NCBI RefSeq assembly: GCF_000017405.1
Contig: NC_009668.1
Location: forward strand, 522,001 to 586,000
From: Brucella anthropi ATCC 49188
Lineage (GTDB): Bacteria > Pseudomonadota > Alphaproteobacteria > Rhizobiales > Rhizobiaceae
Direction of reading: 5' to 3'
Length of the DNA: 64,000 bases
Below are positions 43,649 through 51,977 of the stretch, in pieces (positions within the stretch are counted from its first letter, which is position 1; every line of letters begins with the position of its first letter). The notes under the pieces are model-generated. The model did not search any database. It worked only from the letters and a program-made list of their open reading frames with translations, and was not told where the DNA came from. Position numbers and translations under genes: made by a program.

Positions 43649-44433
43649 ATGCCGCTCACGAGGGCTTCTCTTGAGATCTCGCCCATGTGTACCGATTGCA
43701 GCGTCCCGTCGCTCTTGAGGAACAACGTAGCCGGCAGGCCCGGTACCTCGTAATGACGACCGAACTCACCGAGTCCGTCGAGCACCACATGCTCAAGCTC
43801 AAGATTCTCGGCTGTGAGGTAGCGCTGAATGATCTCCTGGCCTTCACCTTGGTTGACGAAGACAAGTTCGGCAGCGTCCGTATTTGCGGCAACGTCCGCC
43901 ATCATCGGCATTTCACGGCGGCAGGGCGGGCACCACGTCGCCCACAGGTTGATGACCACAGGTTGACCTTCGAGTTCACTTGGATTGAACCGTTCTCCGG
44001 CCAGCGTGCGGTAGATGTCTCCGGTCGGCAGCGGTGTCGCCGGCACGCCGGCGCTGAGCTGCAGTACGAAGAACGCGACATAGGCCGCAGCGGCGCTCGG
44101 CAGGGCCGTCCACAATGTGAGCCGCAATTCGCGCCGGAAGCGAAAGAACGTGTAGGCGAACGCCAGCGCAATGCCGGCTTCGATCATGAAGCCGCCCTGC
44201 CACATGTAGAATACGCGCAGCGGCTCGGCGAGGAAACTGCTCGCGTGCTGGATGACGTGCCCGACGCGCGCGCCGACCACGAAAGCGACGGTCGCGCCCC
44301 AGGCCCAGGACGAAAAGCGCTGATCGACCTTGCGGGCGAGGATCTCGCTCAGCAGGAGAAAGGCGGCGATGGCGAGGATCGCGGCGAAGCGGTCGGGTGC
44401 GAAGACGAAAGGCCCGATGGCGACTGCGTTCAT
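43633..44433 (-). CDS. TlpA-like thioredoxin with an Lgt-like membrane domain
   Basis: 266 residues. The first 125 residues hold about four helices with a weak resemblance to the front of prolipoprotein diacylglyceryl transferase. The rest is a periplasmic thioredoxin domain with NLWATWCPPCRREMP near residue 166 and a cis-proline in YEVPGLPATLF. It probably reduces periplasmic disulfides using electrons from DsbD, whose stop lies one base upstream. Confidence 0.85.
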   Translation of the reverse strand: MNAVAIGPFVFAPDRFAAILAIAAFLLLSEILARKVDQRFSSWAWGATVAFVVGARVGHVIQHASSFLAEPLRVFYMWQGGFMIEAGIALAFAYTFFRFRRELRLTLWTALPSAAAAYVAFFVLQLSAGVPATPLPTGDIYRTLAGERFNPSELEGQPVVINLWATWCPPCRREMPMMADVAANTDAAELVFVNQGEGQEIIQRYLTAENLELEHVVLDGLGEFGRHYEVPGLPATLFLKSDGTLQSVHMGEISREALVSGIQGLE

Positions 44434-44434
44434 C

Positions 44435-46252
44435 TCACTGCCTCGCCTGAGAGACCGATGTCAGCAACGTATCGGTTGTCACATCGCCGATGAGGCGGGA
44501 GCCGTTTGCCTCCGAGGCATTTCGGTTGAAGAAGATCATGGTCGGTGGGCCGACCACAGCAAGATCGCGCATCAGACCCTGACTGGCCTCATCCAGTCCG
44601 GTCAGATCCACCTTGACACGCTGGAAGTCGTTCAGTGCGGCAACGATTTCCGTGCTCGAAAAGACGTCGCGTTCGATCGTCTTGCAGATGACGCACCAGT
44701 CGGCCGTGAAATAGACCAATGTCGGACGTCCGTTGGCAGAGGCAATCGCTTGCTCGACCTGCGGCGTCGAGTTTGCCTCGATGAATGTCATCTCGGACTG
44801 GGCGATCTGCTGGCCCGAACCGGTCATGACGAAGTGGGCGAGCGGACGTAGCGGGTCGGTCCCGCCCGACGCCGCCCCGATCGCCAGGATGACGCCGCCG
44901 AGGGAAACCCCAAGTCCGGCGGCTTTGCGGAAACGTGGCCAGGCACCCGCATCGGCCAGGAGCCGATCAGCGACGCCGATGAAGACCGCAACAATCAAGA
45001 GGAGGCCCGCCCAAAGCGCCAGCGTCACTTGCGGCGGCAGGATTCGGGAGACCATCCAGATCGCCGCGCCGAGAAAGACGAAGCCGAACGCGTATTTGAC
45101 CTGCACCATCCACGCCCCCGCACGCGGCAGAGCGCGGCTCCCCATCGTGCCAAAGGCGATCAGCGGAATGCCTTGGCCGAGCCCGAGGGCAAACAGCGCA
45201 CTCGCGCCGATCCAGGCATCGCCCGTATGTGCGATATAGAGAAGTGCCGCGGCGAGCGGCGCGGTGACGCAGGGACCGACGATCAGCGCGGAAAGGAAGC
45301 CCATTCCGGCGGCTCCGCCCACCGAGCCGCGCGTGCCGGCCTGTACCCCTGCCATCCGGCTGACCCAGGTGGTCGGCAGTTGCAGTTCGAACAGGCCGAA
45401 CATCGCCGTCGCCAGCACGACGAACAGCGCTGCGACGGCGCCAATGGCGTAGGGCGATTGCAGCACCATCTGGAGGTTTTGGCCGGACCACGCGGCAACC
45501 ACGCCAAGCAGGCCAAACGCTGCGGCCATTGCCAGCACATAGGCCAAAGACAGGATGAAGCCGCGCCGGGCCGTCAATGCCTCGCCCTCGCGCGCCAGGG
45601 TCGCGCTCAGGATCGGATACATGGGCAGCACGCAGGGCGTGAAGGCGAGCAACAGCCCGAAGGCGAGGAAACTCACGATCACCCAGATCGCACCGCCGCT
45701 GGCGAGAAGCGAGCCGACCATGCCGCCGTCCTGCGTGTCCTCAGCCAGGCTGAAGCCGCCGTTTCCCGTCCCTCCGGCAGGGGCGGCCGGAGTTGGACCT
45801 ATGCCAAAGCCGACAACGGGTTCGGAAACCTGAAGGTTTGCCGTGTTGACCGTCAGGGTCAGCGGCGGATAGCAGATCGAATCCTTCTTGCAGCCCTGAT
45901 AGGTGACTGCGACCTGCCCGGGCGCTTCAGTGCCGAGACGTGCCACCGCTTCAAGATAATAGACCTCCGAAGGACCGAAGTTGGCATCCTCTGTCTCCAC
46001 GACGCCCGGTCCAGTCGACAGCGGGATCGGCTCGCCGGTCGCGGCATCCTTCGCTTCCAGATGATCGCGATAGAGGTAATAGCCTTCCTCGATTTCCCAC
46101 CGGAGTTGGATCTGCTGATCCGCATTCCGCTCAACCGAGAAACGGAAGGCTTCCTCGGCTTGCAGGAGATCCTCCTGTTGCGCCGCGGCGGGCAGCGACA
46201 GGAAGACGAAGAACAGGCCAGCAAGGAGGCGGAGTATGGGCATTGAGGACAT
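44435..46252 (-). CDS. dsbD: DsbD, transmembrane thiol-disulfide reductase
   Basis: About 605 residues. The signal peptide ends in PAAAQQ. The N-terminal alpha domain has TYQGCKKDSICYPP, the membrane domain has eight helices with LAFTPCVLPMYPIL and IVGPCVTAPL, and the C-terminal gamma domain has FTADWCVICKTIE. It moves electrons from cytoplasmic thioredoxin to periplasmic partners. The frame is open to a TTG at 46288; the signal peptide favours the ATG at 46252. Confidence 0.93.
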   Translation of the reverse strand: MSSMPILRLLAGLFFVFLSLPAAAQQEDLLQAEEAFRFSVERNADQQIQLRWEIEEGYYLYRDHLEAKDAATGEPIPLSTGPGVVETEDANFGPSEVYYLEAVARLGTEAPGQVAVTYQGCKKDSICYPPLTLTVNTANLQVSEPVVGFGIGPTPAAPAGGTGNGGFSLAEDTQDGGMVGSLLASGGAIWVIVSFLAFGLLLAFTPCVLPMYPILSATLAREGEALTARRGFILSLAYVLAMAAAFGLLGVVAAWSGQNLQMVLQSPYAIGAVAALFVVLATAMFGLFELQLPTTWVSRMAGVQAGTRGSVGGAAGMGFLSALIVGPCVTAPLAAALLYIAHTGDAWIGASALFALGLGQGIPLIAFGTMGSRALPRAGAWMVQVKYAFGFVFLGAAIWMVSRILPPQVTLALWAGLLLIVAVFIGVADRLLADAGAWPRFRKAAGLGVSLGGVILAIGAASGGTDPLRPLAHFVMTGSGQQIAQSEMTFIEANSTPQVEQAIASANGRPTLVYFTADWCVICKTIERDVFSSTEIVAALNDFQRVKVDLTGLDEASQGLMRDLAVVGPPTMIFFNRNASEANGSRLIGDVTTDTLLTSVSQARQ

Positions 46253-46284
46253 GAAATTACTCGGATGATCGCGATCGGGATGCA

Positions 46285-46920
46285 TCAAGACGCTTCGCGA
46301 GCGTCTGCGACAACCTGGCGGAAGCCGTCCTCGTCGAGGGCGGAGGCGACGAGAAACCGACCGATCAGAAACACGGGCGTGCCACGCAGACCGAGCCCCT
46401 CGGCCTGCGCGTTATTGCGCTGAAGCAAGGCGGTGATCTCGGCGTCGCGGCGGTTGGCTTGGGTCTCGAGACCCGCCGTGTCGAAGCCGGCACCTTCCAA
46501 TGCCTGTCGCATCTGCTCTTCTGGCACCCGCGACCCTTCGATACCCATCAACGCCAGATAGGCTTCCTCGTAGCGGTTCTGATACCCGGCCGCCAACGCC
46601 AGCTTTGCGCCATAGACCGAAGACTGCGCGAGGATCGGCCAGTCCTTGTAGACGTGACGCACATTGCCGTCCGATTCCAGCACCGTATTCAGCGGCTCGA
46701 CGGTGCGCTTGCAGAAAGGACAGTTATAGTCAAAGAACGAGACGATCGTCAGGTCGCCGTTCGGGTTGCCGCCGACCGGCGCCTCCGGGTCGTTCAGGAT
46801 CATCTCGGCTGACATGTCGTCGGCACGCACGGGCATGGCAAAGCCGGCGGCAGCGAGCGCCGCCAGGCCCGAGAGCAAGGTCCGCCGACTCAATGCACCG
46901 CGGAACGGCGGCCTACCCAT
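46285..46920 (-). CDS. DsbA/ScsC-like thiol oxidoreductase, Tat-exported
   Basis: About 211 residues. The signal has a twin-arginine pattern (LSRRTLLSGLAALAAAGFA). The redox site is FDYNCPFCKRTVEP (about 77-90), and LGLRGTPVFLIG supplies the cis-proline. The combination with DsbD and a TlpA protein behind it recalls the Scs (suppressor of copper sensitivity) systems. ATGs at 46920 and 46965 are both possible starts. A CTTAAG box lies upstream. Confidence 0.88.
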   Translation of the reverse strand: MGRPPFRGALSRRTLLSGLAALAAAGFAMPVRADDMSAEMILNDPEAPVGGNPNGDLTIVSFFDYNCPFCKRTVEPLNTVLESDGNVRHVYKDWPILAQSSVYGAKLALAAGYQNRYEEAYLALMGIEGSRVPEEQMRQALEGAGFDTAGLETQANRRDAEITALLQRNNAQAEGLGLRGTPVFLIGRFLVASALDEDGFRQVVADAREAS

Positions 46921-47016
46921 AGCGAAAGGATGAGGTCTACGTGTGCAGAGGCGCCGATCGTGCATGGTCTCAAAGCTCCAGATCATGGATATTGAAGCGA
47001 GCGCACTCTCCCGAGC

Positions 47017-47033
47017 TTAAGACAGTCTTAAGG
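47017..47033. promoter_or_regulatory. CTTAAG tandem box upstream of the DsbA-like gene
   Basis: CTTAAG-ACAGT-CTTAAG, direct copies 11 bp apart. Such spacing fits one face of the helix and a tandem OmpR-type response-regulator dimer (PmrA/QseB boxes look alike). Confidence 0.75.
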
Positions 47034-47079
47034 ACCGCATTGAGCCGAAGATGCGACGGCAGTTTATCCTGACTCCGGA

Positions 47080-47619
47080 CTATCGGGTGAACGGCCGCAA
47101 CCGCCGCATGAGATCGCGCCTGCTGAACGGTCCGACCGAACGGGTGCCGTTGTATTCCTGTCCGGTGGCTGCATCCACGACGAAGAATGTCGGCGGGCCG
47201 CTCGCTCGAAGGTGGGAGAGGAGCTGGCGGTTTCCCTCGTCCATCGCCGTGACGTCCACCTTGACGAGAGGGACAGCCTCAAGGTGTTGCAGCACAGCAG
47301 GGTGGGCGAGGATTTCCCGCTCAATGCGGTGGCACACCGCGCACCAATCCGCACGGATGTCGATGAGCGCGAAGCTATGTGTTCGTGCGATCTGCTCCAG
47401 TCTCTCCCGGTAGGAAGCGACGTCCGTGACCATTGCAGCCGGATTGGCGGCGGCCATCCCGCTGGGAGTCGCCAACAATCCTACCGGCACCACCAGGCCC
47501 CCGAGCAGAAGCTCGCGGCGGGTCCATTGGTCATTCTTGCGTCGAGCATCAGCATCGATGCCGCATCCAACACCTTCCGCGGACGCTACGGCGTTGTTTC
47601 TTAAAAGTCGCGTCCGCAT
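47080..47619 (-). CDS. Periplasmic thioredoxin-like protein (DsbD-gamma type)
   Basis: About 179 residues from the ATG at 47619. A Tat-type signal (WTRRELLLGGLVVPVGLLA) is at about 31-49. The redox site DIRADWCAVCHRIE is near 89, and PPTFFVVDAATG carries the cis-proline. It resembles the C-terminal domain of DsbD as a free protein. A CTTAAG box 40 bases upstream suggests the same control as the DsbA-like gene. Confidence 0.83.
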   Translation of the reverse strand: MRTRLLRNNAVASAEGVGCGIDADARRKNDQWTRRELLLGGLVVPVGLLATPSGMAAANPAAMVTDVASYRERLEQIARTHSFALIDIRADWCAVCHRIEREILAHPAVLQHLEAVPLVKVDVTAMDEGNRQLLSHLRASGPPTFFVVDAATGQEYNGTRSVGPFSRRDLMRRLRPFTR

Positions 47620-47659
47620 CCTCGTCTCCTTCACAGGACCGGCGGCAAAGCGGGCGTTC

Positions 47660-47676
47660 CTTAAGGCCCGCTTAAG
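47660..47676. promoter_or_regulatory. CTTAAG tandem box upstream of the thioredoxin gene
   Basis: CTTAAG-GCCCG-CTTAAG with the same 11-bp period as the other three copies, in the gap between the thioredoxin gene and the L,D-transpeptidase. Confidence 0.75.
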
Positions 47677-47823
47677 GGCGGAAAAGTGCTCCTCGCCTGC
47701 GACGCAAGCCCGCGTTTCCAACAAAGTGCCCCCACCCAATCGAAAACCTGTTCGGCCGGATCACTTGAGCCGCAGGCCGGCGCCTGAAGTCCCCGCCGCT
47801 TCGCTATCTTCGGCCGCGCTTAC

Positions 47824-47840
47824 CTTAAGCTGCTCTTAAG
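47824..47840. promoter_or_regulatory. CTTAAG tandem box upstream of the L,D-transpeptidase
   Basis: CTTAAG-CTGCT-CTTAAG, ending exactly at the first in-frame ATG (47841). Since a promoter must follow or overlap the box, translation probably starts further on, at 47895. Confidence 0.75.
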
Positions 47841-47894
47841 ATGGGCATCGTGCTGTGCGGCCTGATTGATCGCAAAGCAGAGAGCGTACGAAAC

Positions 47895-48611
47895 GTGAGC
47901 AAGCTACCGACACCCGCAATCGCGCGACGCGCTTTCCTCATTGGCGCCAGCGCAATGACTCTCGCCGGATGCGTTTCCACGAGGCAAACACCGCAAGTCG
48001 CGCAGCCGGTCTCGATGCCTCCTCCGCCGCCGACGCCCCCGATGTACTACGCACTGCCGAACGAGCGCTTCCCGATCCCGGAAGTCGACGTTTCCAAGGT
48101 CGATCCGAAATGGTGGCGGACGGAAGTCGACTATCCAACCGATGAACGAGCCGGAATCGTCATCGTCGATACGCCAAACCGTTACCTCTACCACGTTCAG
48201 CCTCACGGCCGCGCAACCCGATACGGTGTGGGTGTCGGCAGGGACGGTTTTTCGTGGGCTGGTCGAGGGCGTCATATCGCATACAAGCGGGAATGGCCGC
48301 GCTGGACACCTCCCGATGAAATGGTTGCGCGCCAACCCGAGTTAGAGCCCTACTCAATCGCCAATGGCGGCATGGACCCGGGGCTGAAAAATCCACTTGG
48401 AGCACGCGCCCTCTACATTCATGAAGGAAACCGGGACACGATCTATCGCATCCACGGAAACCCGGAATTCTGGACCATCGGCCAGGCCGTTTCATCAGGA
48501 TGCATCCGGATGATCAATCAGGATGTCATCCACCTCGCCGACAACGTTCGCGACGGGAGCCCGCTGGTTGTGATAGCAGATCCGGCTATGGGGCATCTTT
48601 TGGTGGGATAG
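47895..48611 (+). CDS. L,D-transpeptidase (YkuD domain), probable lipoprotein
   Basis: About 238 residues from the GTG at 47895. A signal with a lipobox (AMTLAGCVS, about 20-28) precedes a Pro-rich spacer. The YkuD catalytic block is IHGNPEFWTIG followed by VSSGCIRM with the nucleophilic cysteine (about 204-211). It makes 3-3 peptidoglycan cross-links or attaches outer-membrane proteins. The frame opens at ATG 47841, but that abuts the CTTAAG box. Its start is divergent from the thioredoxin gene. Confidence 0.88.
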   Translation: MSKLPTPAIARRAFLIGASAMTLAGCVSTRQTPQVAQPVSMPPPPPTPPMYYALPNERFPIPEVDVSKVDPKWWRTEVDYPTDERAGIVIVDTPNRYLYHVQPHGRATRYGVGVGRDGFSWAGRGRHIAYKREWPRWTPPDEMVARQPELEPYSIANGGMDPGLKNPLGARALYIHEGNRDTIYRIHGNPEFWTIGQAVSSGCIRMINQDVIHLADNVRDGSPLVVIADPAMGHLLVG

Positions 48612-48718
48612 CTTCGTCGCGCGGCGAGAAGATCACTCCCTGCGTTGGCGCATCCTGCTGGCACTCCATCTTCTTGAAGATGAGTTGGCTGCGCCCCGCA
48701 CCATGTATGTGCAACGGG

Positions 48719-50059
48719 TCACGCGGCGTTCGCCATCACCGCTTGCAGCCCTCCGCAATCGCGATTCTGAAGTCGTAGGTGCCAACCACTCCGCCCGAGC
48801 GCCAGTTCGACGATCGCGAGACCGAGACCGCTGCCGACCGGTACTTTGTTGCGGCCGCGAAAGAAGCGTTCGGTGACGCGGGCCAACTCCTCCTCGGGGA
48901 TACCGGGACCATCATCCTCGATGATCATCTGGCCCTCTTCGGCGGGGCCGGCCACACGACACCTGACGACGCCTCCGGGCGGCGAATGGTTCACAGCGTT
49001 CTCCATCAGATTCCGGGCAGCAAGAGCGAACAGATCCGGCTCGATGTCCAGCTCGATGCGGTCAAGATCAGGGGAAACCTCGACCGCAACGCCCCTGGTC
49101 GGATCTGCTAATTCGTCCGCGAGCGCTCTCAGTATACTCCCGGGCCATACCTTCCCACTACGCTCGCCCTGGTCGAGCGCCTCAACCGCCGACATATCCA
49201 GCAATTGCCGAACGAGCCGGCCGGTGCGGTCTACGCCAACCATGATCTGACGCAATGCCTGCTCGCGGATCGTGCCATCGCCGCTTGCAAGCGCGACCTG
49301 CGCCTGCGTCTTGAGGCCGGCCAACGGCGTGCGCAGTTCGTGGGCGGCAAAGGCGGTGAAGTTGCGCTCGCGTTCCCGAAGCCCGGCCACGCGTGCAAAC
49401 AATCCGTTGAGCGACTGCAAGACCGGCGCAATCTCCTTCGCGGTCTGCACGTCCTCGATCGGGCTGAGGTCGGAGGCGGGTCGTGCTTCCAGGTCGCCTG
49501 CGATCTTCCTTAGCGGCTCAAGGCCGCGCCTGACGCTGAGCCAGATCAGGACAGCAAGAACCGGCAACATCAGCAGGACCGGCAGGAGAAGACCGCGGAT
49601 GACGTCGTTCACCAACCCGTTACGGATACTCAGATTGTCGCCGACCAGAACGCGAACACCGCGCTCGGTATTGGTGATTGCATAAACCCGCCACCGCTCA
49701 CCATTTATCACGGTTTCGGAGATCCCGTCGGTGTGCTCCGACATTGCTTGATCGGGCGCCGCATCCGATCGCCCGATCAATGTCCCCTGCAGCGACCAGA
49801 TCTGGCACGAAAGCTGGCGGTCATAGGCGCTGTGGCCGCGCACCGGCAGATCGGACGTGATCGTTTGCGTCGGATCGATGGCGATCTCCTGGCTGACGAT
49901 CAATGAGGAAACCATCCGGCCGGCTTCCATCAGCCGCGCGTCGAGAACCCGTTCCACCTCCGCGCGCGTGGAAAGGAAAATCCAGACGACCGCCGACAGC
50001 CAGACGAGACCGGTGGTCAGGGCGAGGATCAGGAACAGCCGTTTGGAGATCGACGGCAT
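48719..50059 (-). CDS. Sensor histidine kinase
   Basis: 446 residues. Two membrane helices (about 8-29 and 158-177) bracket a periplasmic sensor domain of about 125 residues. The H box FAAHELRTPLAG (about 241), N box NLMENAVNHSP, and G boxes EDDGPGIPEEE and GSGLGLAIVE follow. The one-base overlap with the response-regulator stop (TGATG) fixes the start at 50059. QseC/TctE-like architecture. Its signal is unknown; the CTTAAG regulon suggests envelope thiol or copper stress. Confidence 0.93.
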   Translation of the reverse strand: MPSISKRLFLILALTTGLVWLSAVVWIFLSTRAEVERVLDARLMEAGRMVSSLIVSQEIAIDPTQTITSDLPVRGHSAYDRQLSCQIWSLQGTLIGRSDAAPDQAMSEHTDGISETVINGERWRVYAITNTERGVRVLVGDNLSIRNGLVNDVIRGLLLPVLLMLPVLAVLIWLSVRRGLEPLRKIAGDLEARPASDLSPIEDVQTAKEIAPVLQSLNGLFARVAGLRERERNFTAFAAHELRTPLAGLKTQAQVALASGDGTIREQALRQIMVGVDRTGRLVRQLLDMSAVEALDQGERSGKVWPGSILRALADELADPTRGVAVEVSPDLDRIELDIEPDLFALAARNLMENAVNHSPPGGVVRCRVAGPAEEGQMIIEDDGPGIPEEELARVTERFFRGRNKVPVGSGLGLAIVELALGRSGWHLRLQNRDCGGLQAVMANAA

Positions 50060-50721
50060 CACGGTTCGTCTCCGAGGCGATAGCCGATCCCACGGACGGT
50101 CTGGATCATGCCCGGTCCCAGCTTGCCGCGAAGATGATGGATGTGGACCTCGACAGCATTGCTCTCGACCTCCTCCTGCCAGCCGTAAAGCTTCTCCTCG
50201 ATCTGGCTCCGCGACAGGATCCGGCCGGGATGGATCATGAGGGCATGCAAAATCGAGTATTCGCGCCGCGACAGGCGGATGGGTTCGCCTTGGTGTTCGA
50301 CATTCTGGTTTGCAGGATCGAGCCGCAGGCCGCGCCATTCGATAAGCGCCTGCGGCCGGCCAGCGGCACGGCGGACGAGCGCGCGCAGCCGCGCCGCGAC
50401 CTCGTCGAGGTCGAACGGCTTGCCGAGATAGTCGTCGGCCCCCGCATCCAGTCCGTGAATCCGGTCGGCGACCTGATCACGCGCAGTCAGGAGGAGGACG
50501 GGCGTGGCGTCCTGCCGTTCCCGCAGGGATTTCAGCACGTCGAGGCCGGAACCGTCGGGAAGCATCAGGTCAAGCACCAGCGCATCGAACTCATGGTTCG
50601 TGAGAGCTGCGCCGGCTTCTTCGCAGGTTTTGACCGCATCGGCGGTGAAGCCGCCAATCGAAAGGCCCACCGTCAATCCGTCTCTGAGGACGGCATCATC
50701 TTCGACTATCAGCACGCGCAT
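50059..50721 (-). CDS. OmpR-family response regulator (QseB/TctD-like)
   Basis: 220 residues. The receiver has the acidic pair in LIVEDDAVLRDG, the phosphorylated aspartate in DALVLDLMLPDGSG (about 51) and the switch lysine in DDYLGKPFD. The winged-helix domain with RLSRREYSILHALM and VEVHIHHLRGKL follows. The ATG at 50721 is preferred to the GTG at 50730. A CTTAAG tandem box 40 bases upstream points to self-regulation. Confidence 0.93.
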   Translation of the reverse strand: MRVLIVEDDAVLRDGLTVGLSIGGFTADAVKTCEEAGAALTNHEFDALVLDLMLPDGSGLDVLKSLRERQDATPVLLLTARDQVADRIHGLDAGADDYLGKPFDLDEVAARLRALVRRAAGRPQALIEWRGLRLDPANQNVEHQGEPIRLSRREYSILHALMIHPGRILSRSQIEEKLYGWQEEVESNAVEVHIHHLRGKLGPGMIQTVRGIGYRLGDEP

Positions 50722-50761
50722 GGTTATCACCCGAGGTTCCAGGTCGCATTTCTATACGAGG

Positions 50762-50778
50762 CTTAAGGCAGCCTTAAG
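50762..50778. promoter_or_regulatory. CTTAAG tandem box upstream of the response regulator
   Basis: CTTAAG-GCAGC-CTTAAG. On the reverse strand a TATAGA -10 element follows five bases after the box, a layout typical for activation by PmrA/QseB-type regulators. Confidence 0.8.
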
Positions 50779-50784
50779 GATCGA

Positions 50785-51266
50785 ACTTGAGCGCGCTCGA
50801 TATCGTTCGGGGATTGGGCGCCTGTGATGTACCTCATCTTACCTGAGCCAAGAGTCGGACGTCTTCGAGACTTGGAATCGCGCCGGCAAAAACGCCGTTC
50901 TCGCCCTGATCCTTATGGGCATCTCCAGCCCAGCGCCGAAACAAAACGCTGGCATGGCGGCAGTGTACCCGTCATTCCGGCCCTCCTGTCCATCGGGCTG
51001 TTGCTGGTCGCGGTGAAGGAACTCGCCCGGCCTGAAACGATACGCGGGTCCACTTGTCTGCCCGAGCCAGTTGGGCAATGCGCATTGGAGACGGACTCGA
51101 ATCAGTTCGGCTCGCCGAGGCATCGTCCGGCTGGTGTTCAGGCGATCATCCCGTCCTGCCTGCTCAGGCGTCATTCGTGTTGACCAGGTGTTGGCCAAGC
51201 CCAAAAAGGGAAGGGCCACCCGAAGATGGCCCTTACTCAATCCTTTGATTTCCTTTAGAAATCTGA
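50785..51266. other. No convincing gene; contains a tRNA-type terminator
   Basis: About 480 bases with only mosaic frames and no recognisable protein. The single clear element is the hairpin at 51203-51234. Confidence 0.5.
51203..51234 (-). terminator. Terminator downstream of the tRNA-Gly fragment
   Basis: Hairpin AAGGGCCA/TGGCCCTT with an 8-base loop (51211-51234). On the reverse strand it is followed by CCC and five T. It sits 33 bases beyond the 3' end of the tRNA fragment, where the terminator of the complete tRNA gene would be. Confidence 0.7.
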
Positions 51267-51313
51267 AGAGAGCGAAGGGATTCGAACCCTTGACTCCAAC
51301 CTTGGCAAGGTTG
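51267..51313 (-). pseudogene. 3' half of tRNA-Gly(GCC), probable attachment-site copy
   Basis: The reverse strand reads an anticodon arm (CAACC-TTGCCAA-GGTTG, anticodon GCC), a short variable region, a T arm (AAGGG-TTCGAAT-CCCTT) and the 3' acceptor strand CGCTCTC. The 5' acceptor strand and D arm are absent; upstream sequence does not resemble them. Integrases that target tRNA genes leave exactly this kind of 3' duplicate. The missing half argues against a functional tRNA. Confidence 0.82.
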
Positions 51314-51333
51314 CTATGCGGCGGCCCGAAACA

Positions 51334-51486
51334 GCAAGTTATGATGGGTGCGCCCTCCCGCAACCATCTTTACCGGCGTCGATCGCAAGTTATGATCGAC
51401 GCCGGTCCCCGCAACCATCTTTACTTGCTCGGGGCGCAAGTGAAGATTAGATCCTGCCCCCGCAACCAAATTCCCACGAAAATACA
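51334..51486. repeat. Three tandem 51-bp repeats next to the tRNA fragment
   Basis: GCAAGTTATGAT recurs at 51334 and 51385, and GCAAGTGAAGAT at 51436. CGCAACC recurs at 51359, 51410 and 51461, always 51 bp apart. The third unit is diverged. The middle parts vary, and the first junction forms a perfect 12-bp hairpin (CCGGCGTCGATC / GATCGACGCCGG, 51373-51384 and 51394-51405). Translated, the reverse strand gives 17-residue repeats, probably by chance. Confidence 0.75.
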
Positions 51487-51977
51487 TAAATCTCTCGATC
51501 ATATCCGATGTTCGTATCTTTGCGAGCTGGCTCCTTCTTCTCGCAGAAGACCGTTCGACCTAATATCGATGCACGGAAGCGAGTTCTATACGCACGCACC
51601 GCAGCGCGCTCATAACCCCAAGGGTGGGCAGCAAAAAGAAACGATCCAGCGTAACAATCCCCCGACAACGCAACCAGGCACCAGCCAAAAACCAAATCAA
51701 AACCCGCCGCAACGCGGGCTTCGTTGCTCCTGGGCGCGTGGTGTCTTGAACAGCTCAGATTTTCTGCTGCTTCTCGAACTCGGCGAGTGACATGACAGAA
51801 CAGGTAAAAGTTGCTCTGATCACGGGTGAAAGTTGTGGCATTTGTTACTGGCCAGAGCCTCAATGCCGATGGTGGCATCGTTCTGAGCTAGATGCCTGGC
51901 GTAATTCTCAATCCACCGGAGTAACATGGTGTACCCCGGTGGATGTGTTGGCGCGGGTTAGGCTGATGAGTGTGGCT
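51487..51977. other. No gene recognised; two hairpins beyond the siderophore operon
   Basis: The hairpin CCCGC/GCGGG (51703-51718) has TTTT after it on the reverse strand and could end the iuc transcript. An inverted repeat with 9-bp arms (ATCCACCGG/CCGGTGGAT, 51911-51944) lies 33 bases after the iucD stop. Frames here show no family resemblance. Confidence 0.5.

Noticed and set aside
50824..51183. 119-residue forward frame after the two-component genes
   Set aside because: No family resemblance, poor ribosome site and mosaic composition; left as non-coding.
51334..51486. Tandem repeats considered as a CRISPR array
   Set aside because: Only three units, no fixed repeat/spacer structure, conserved blocks are split and no cas genes are nearby.
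51314..51502. Reverse frame encoding 17-residue repeats
   Set aside because: It follows from a 51-bp DNA repeat divisible by three and overlaps the tRNA fragment; no ribosome site, domain or conservation evidence.
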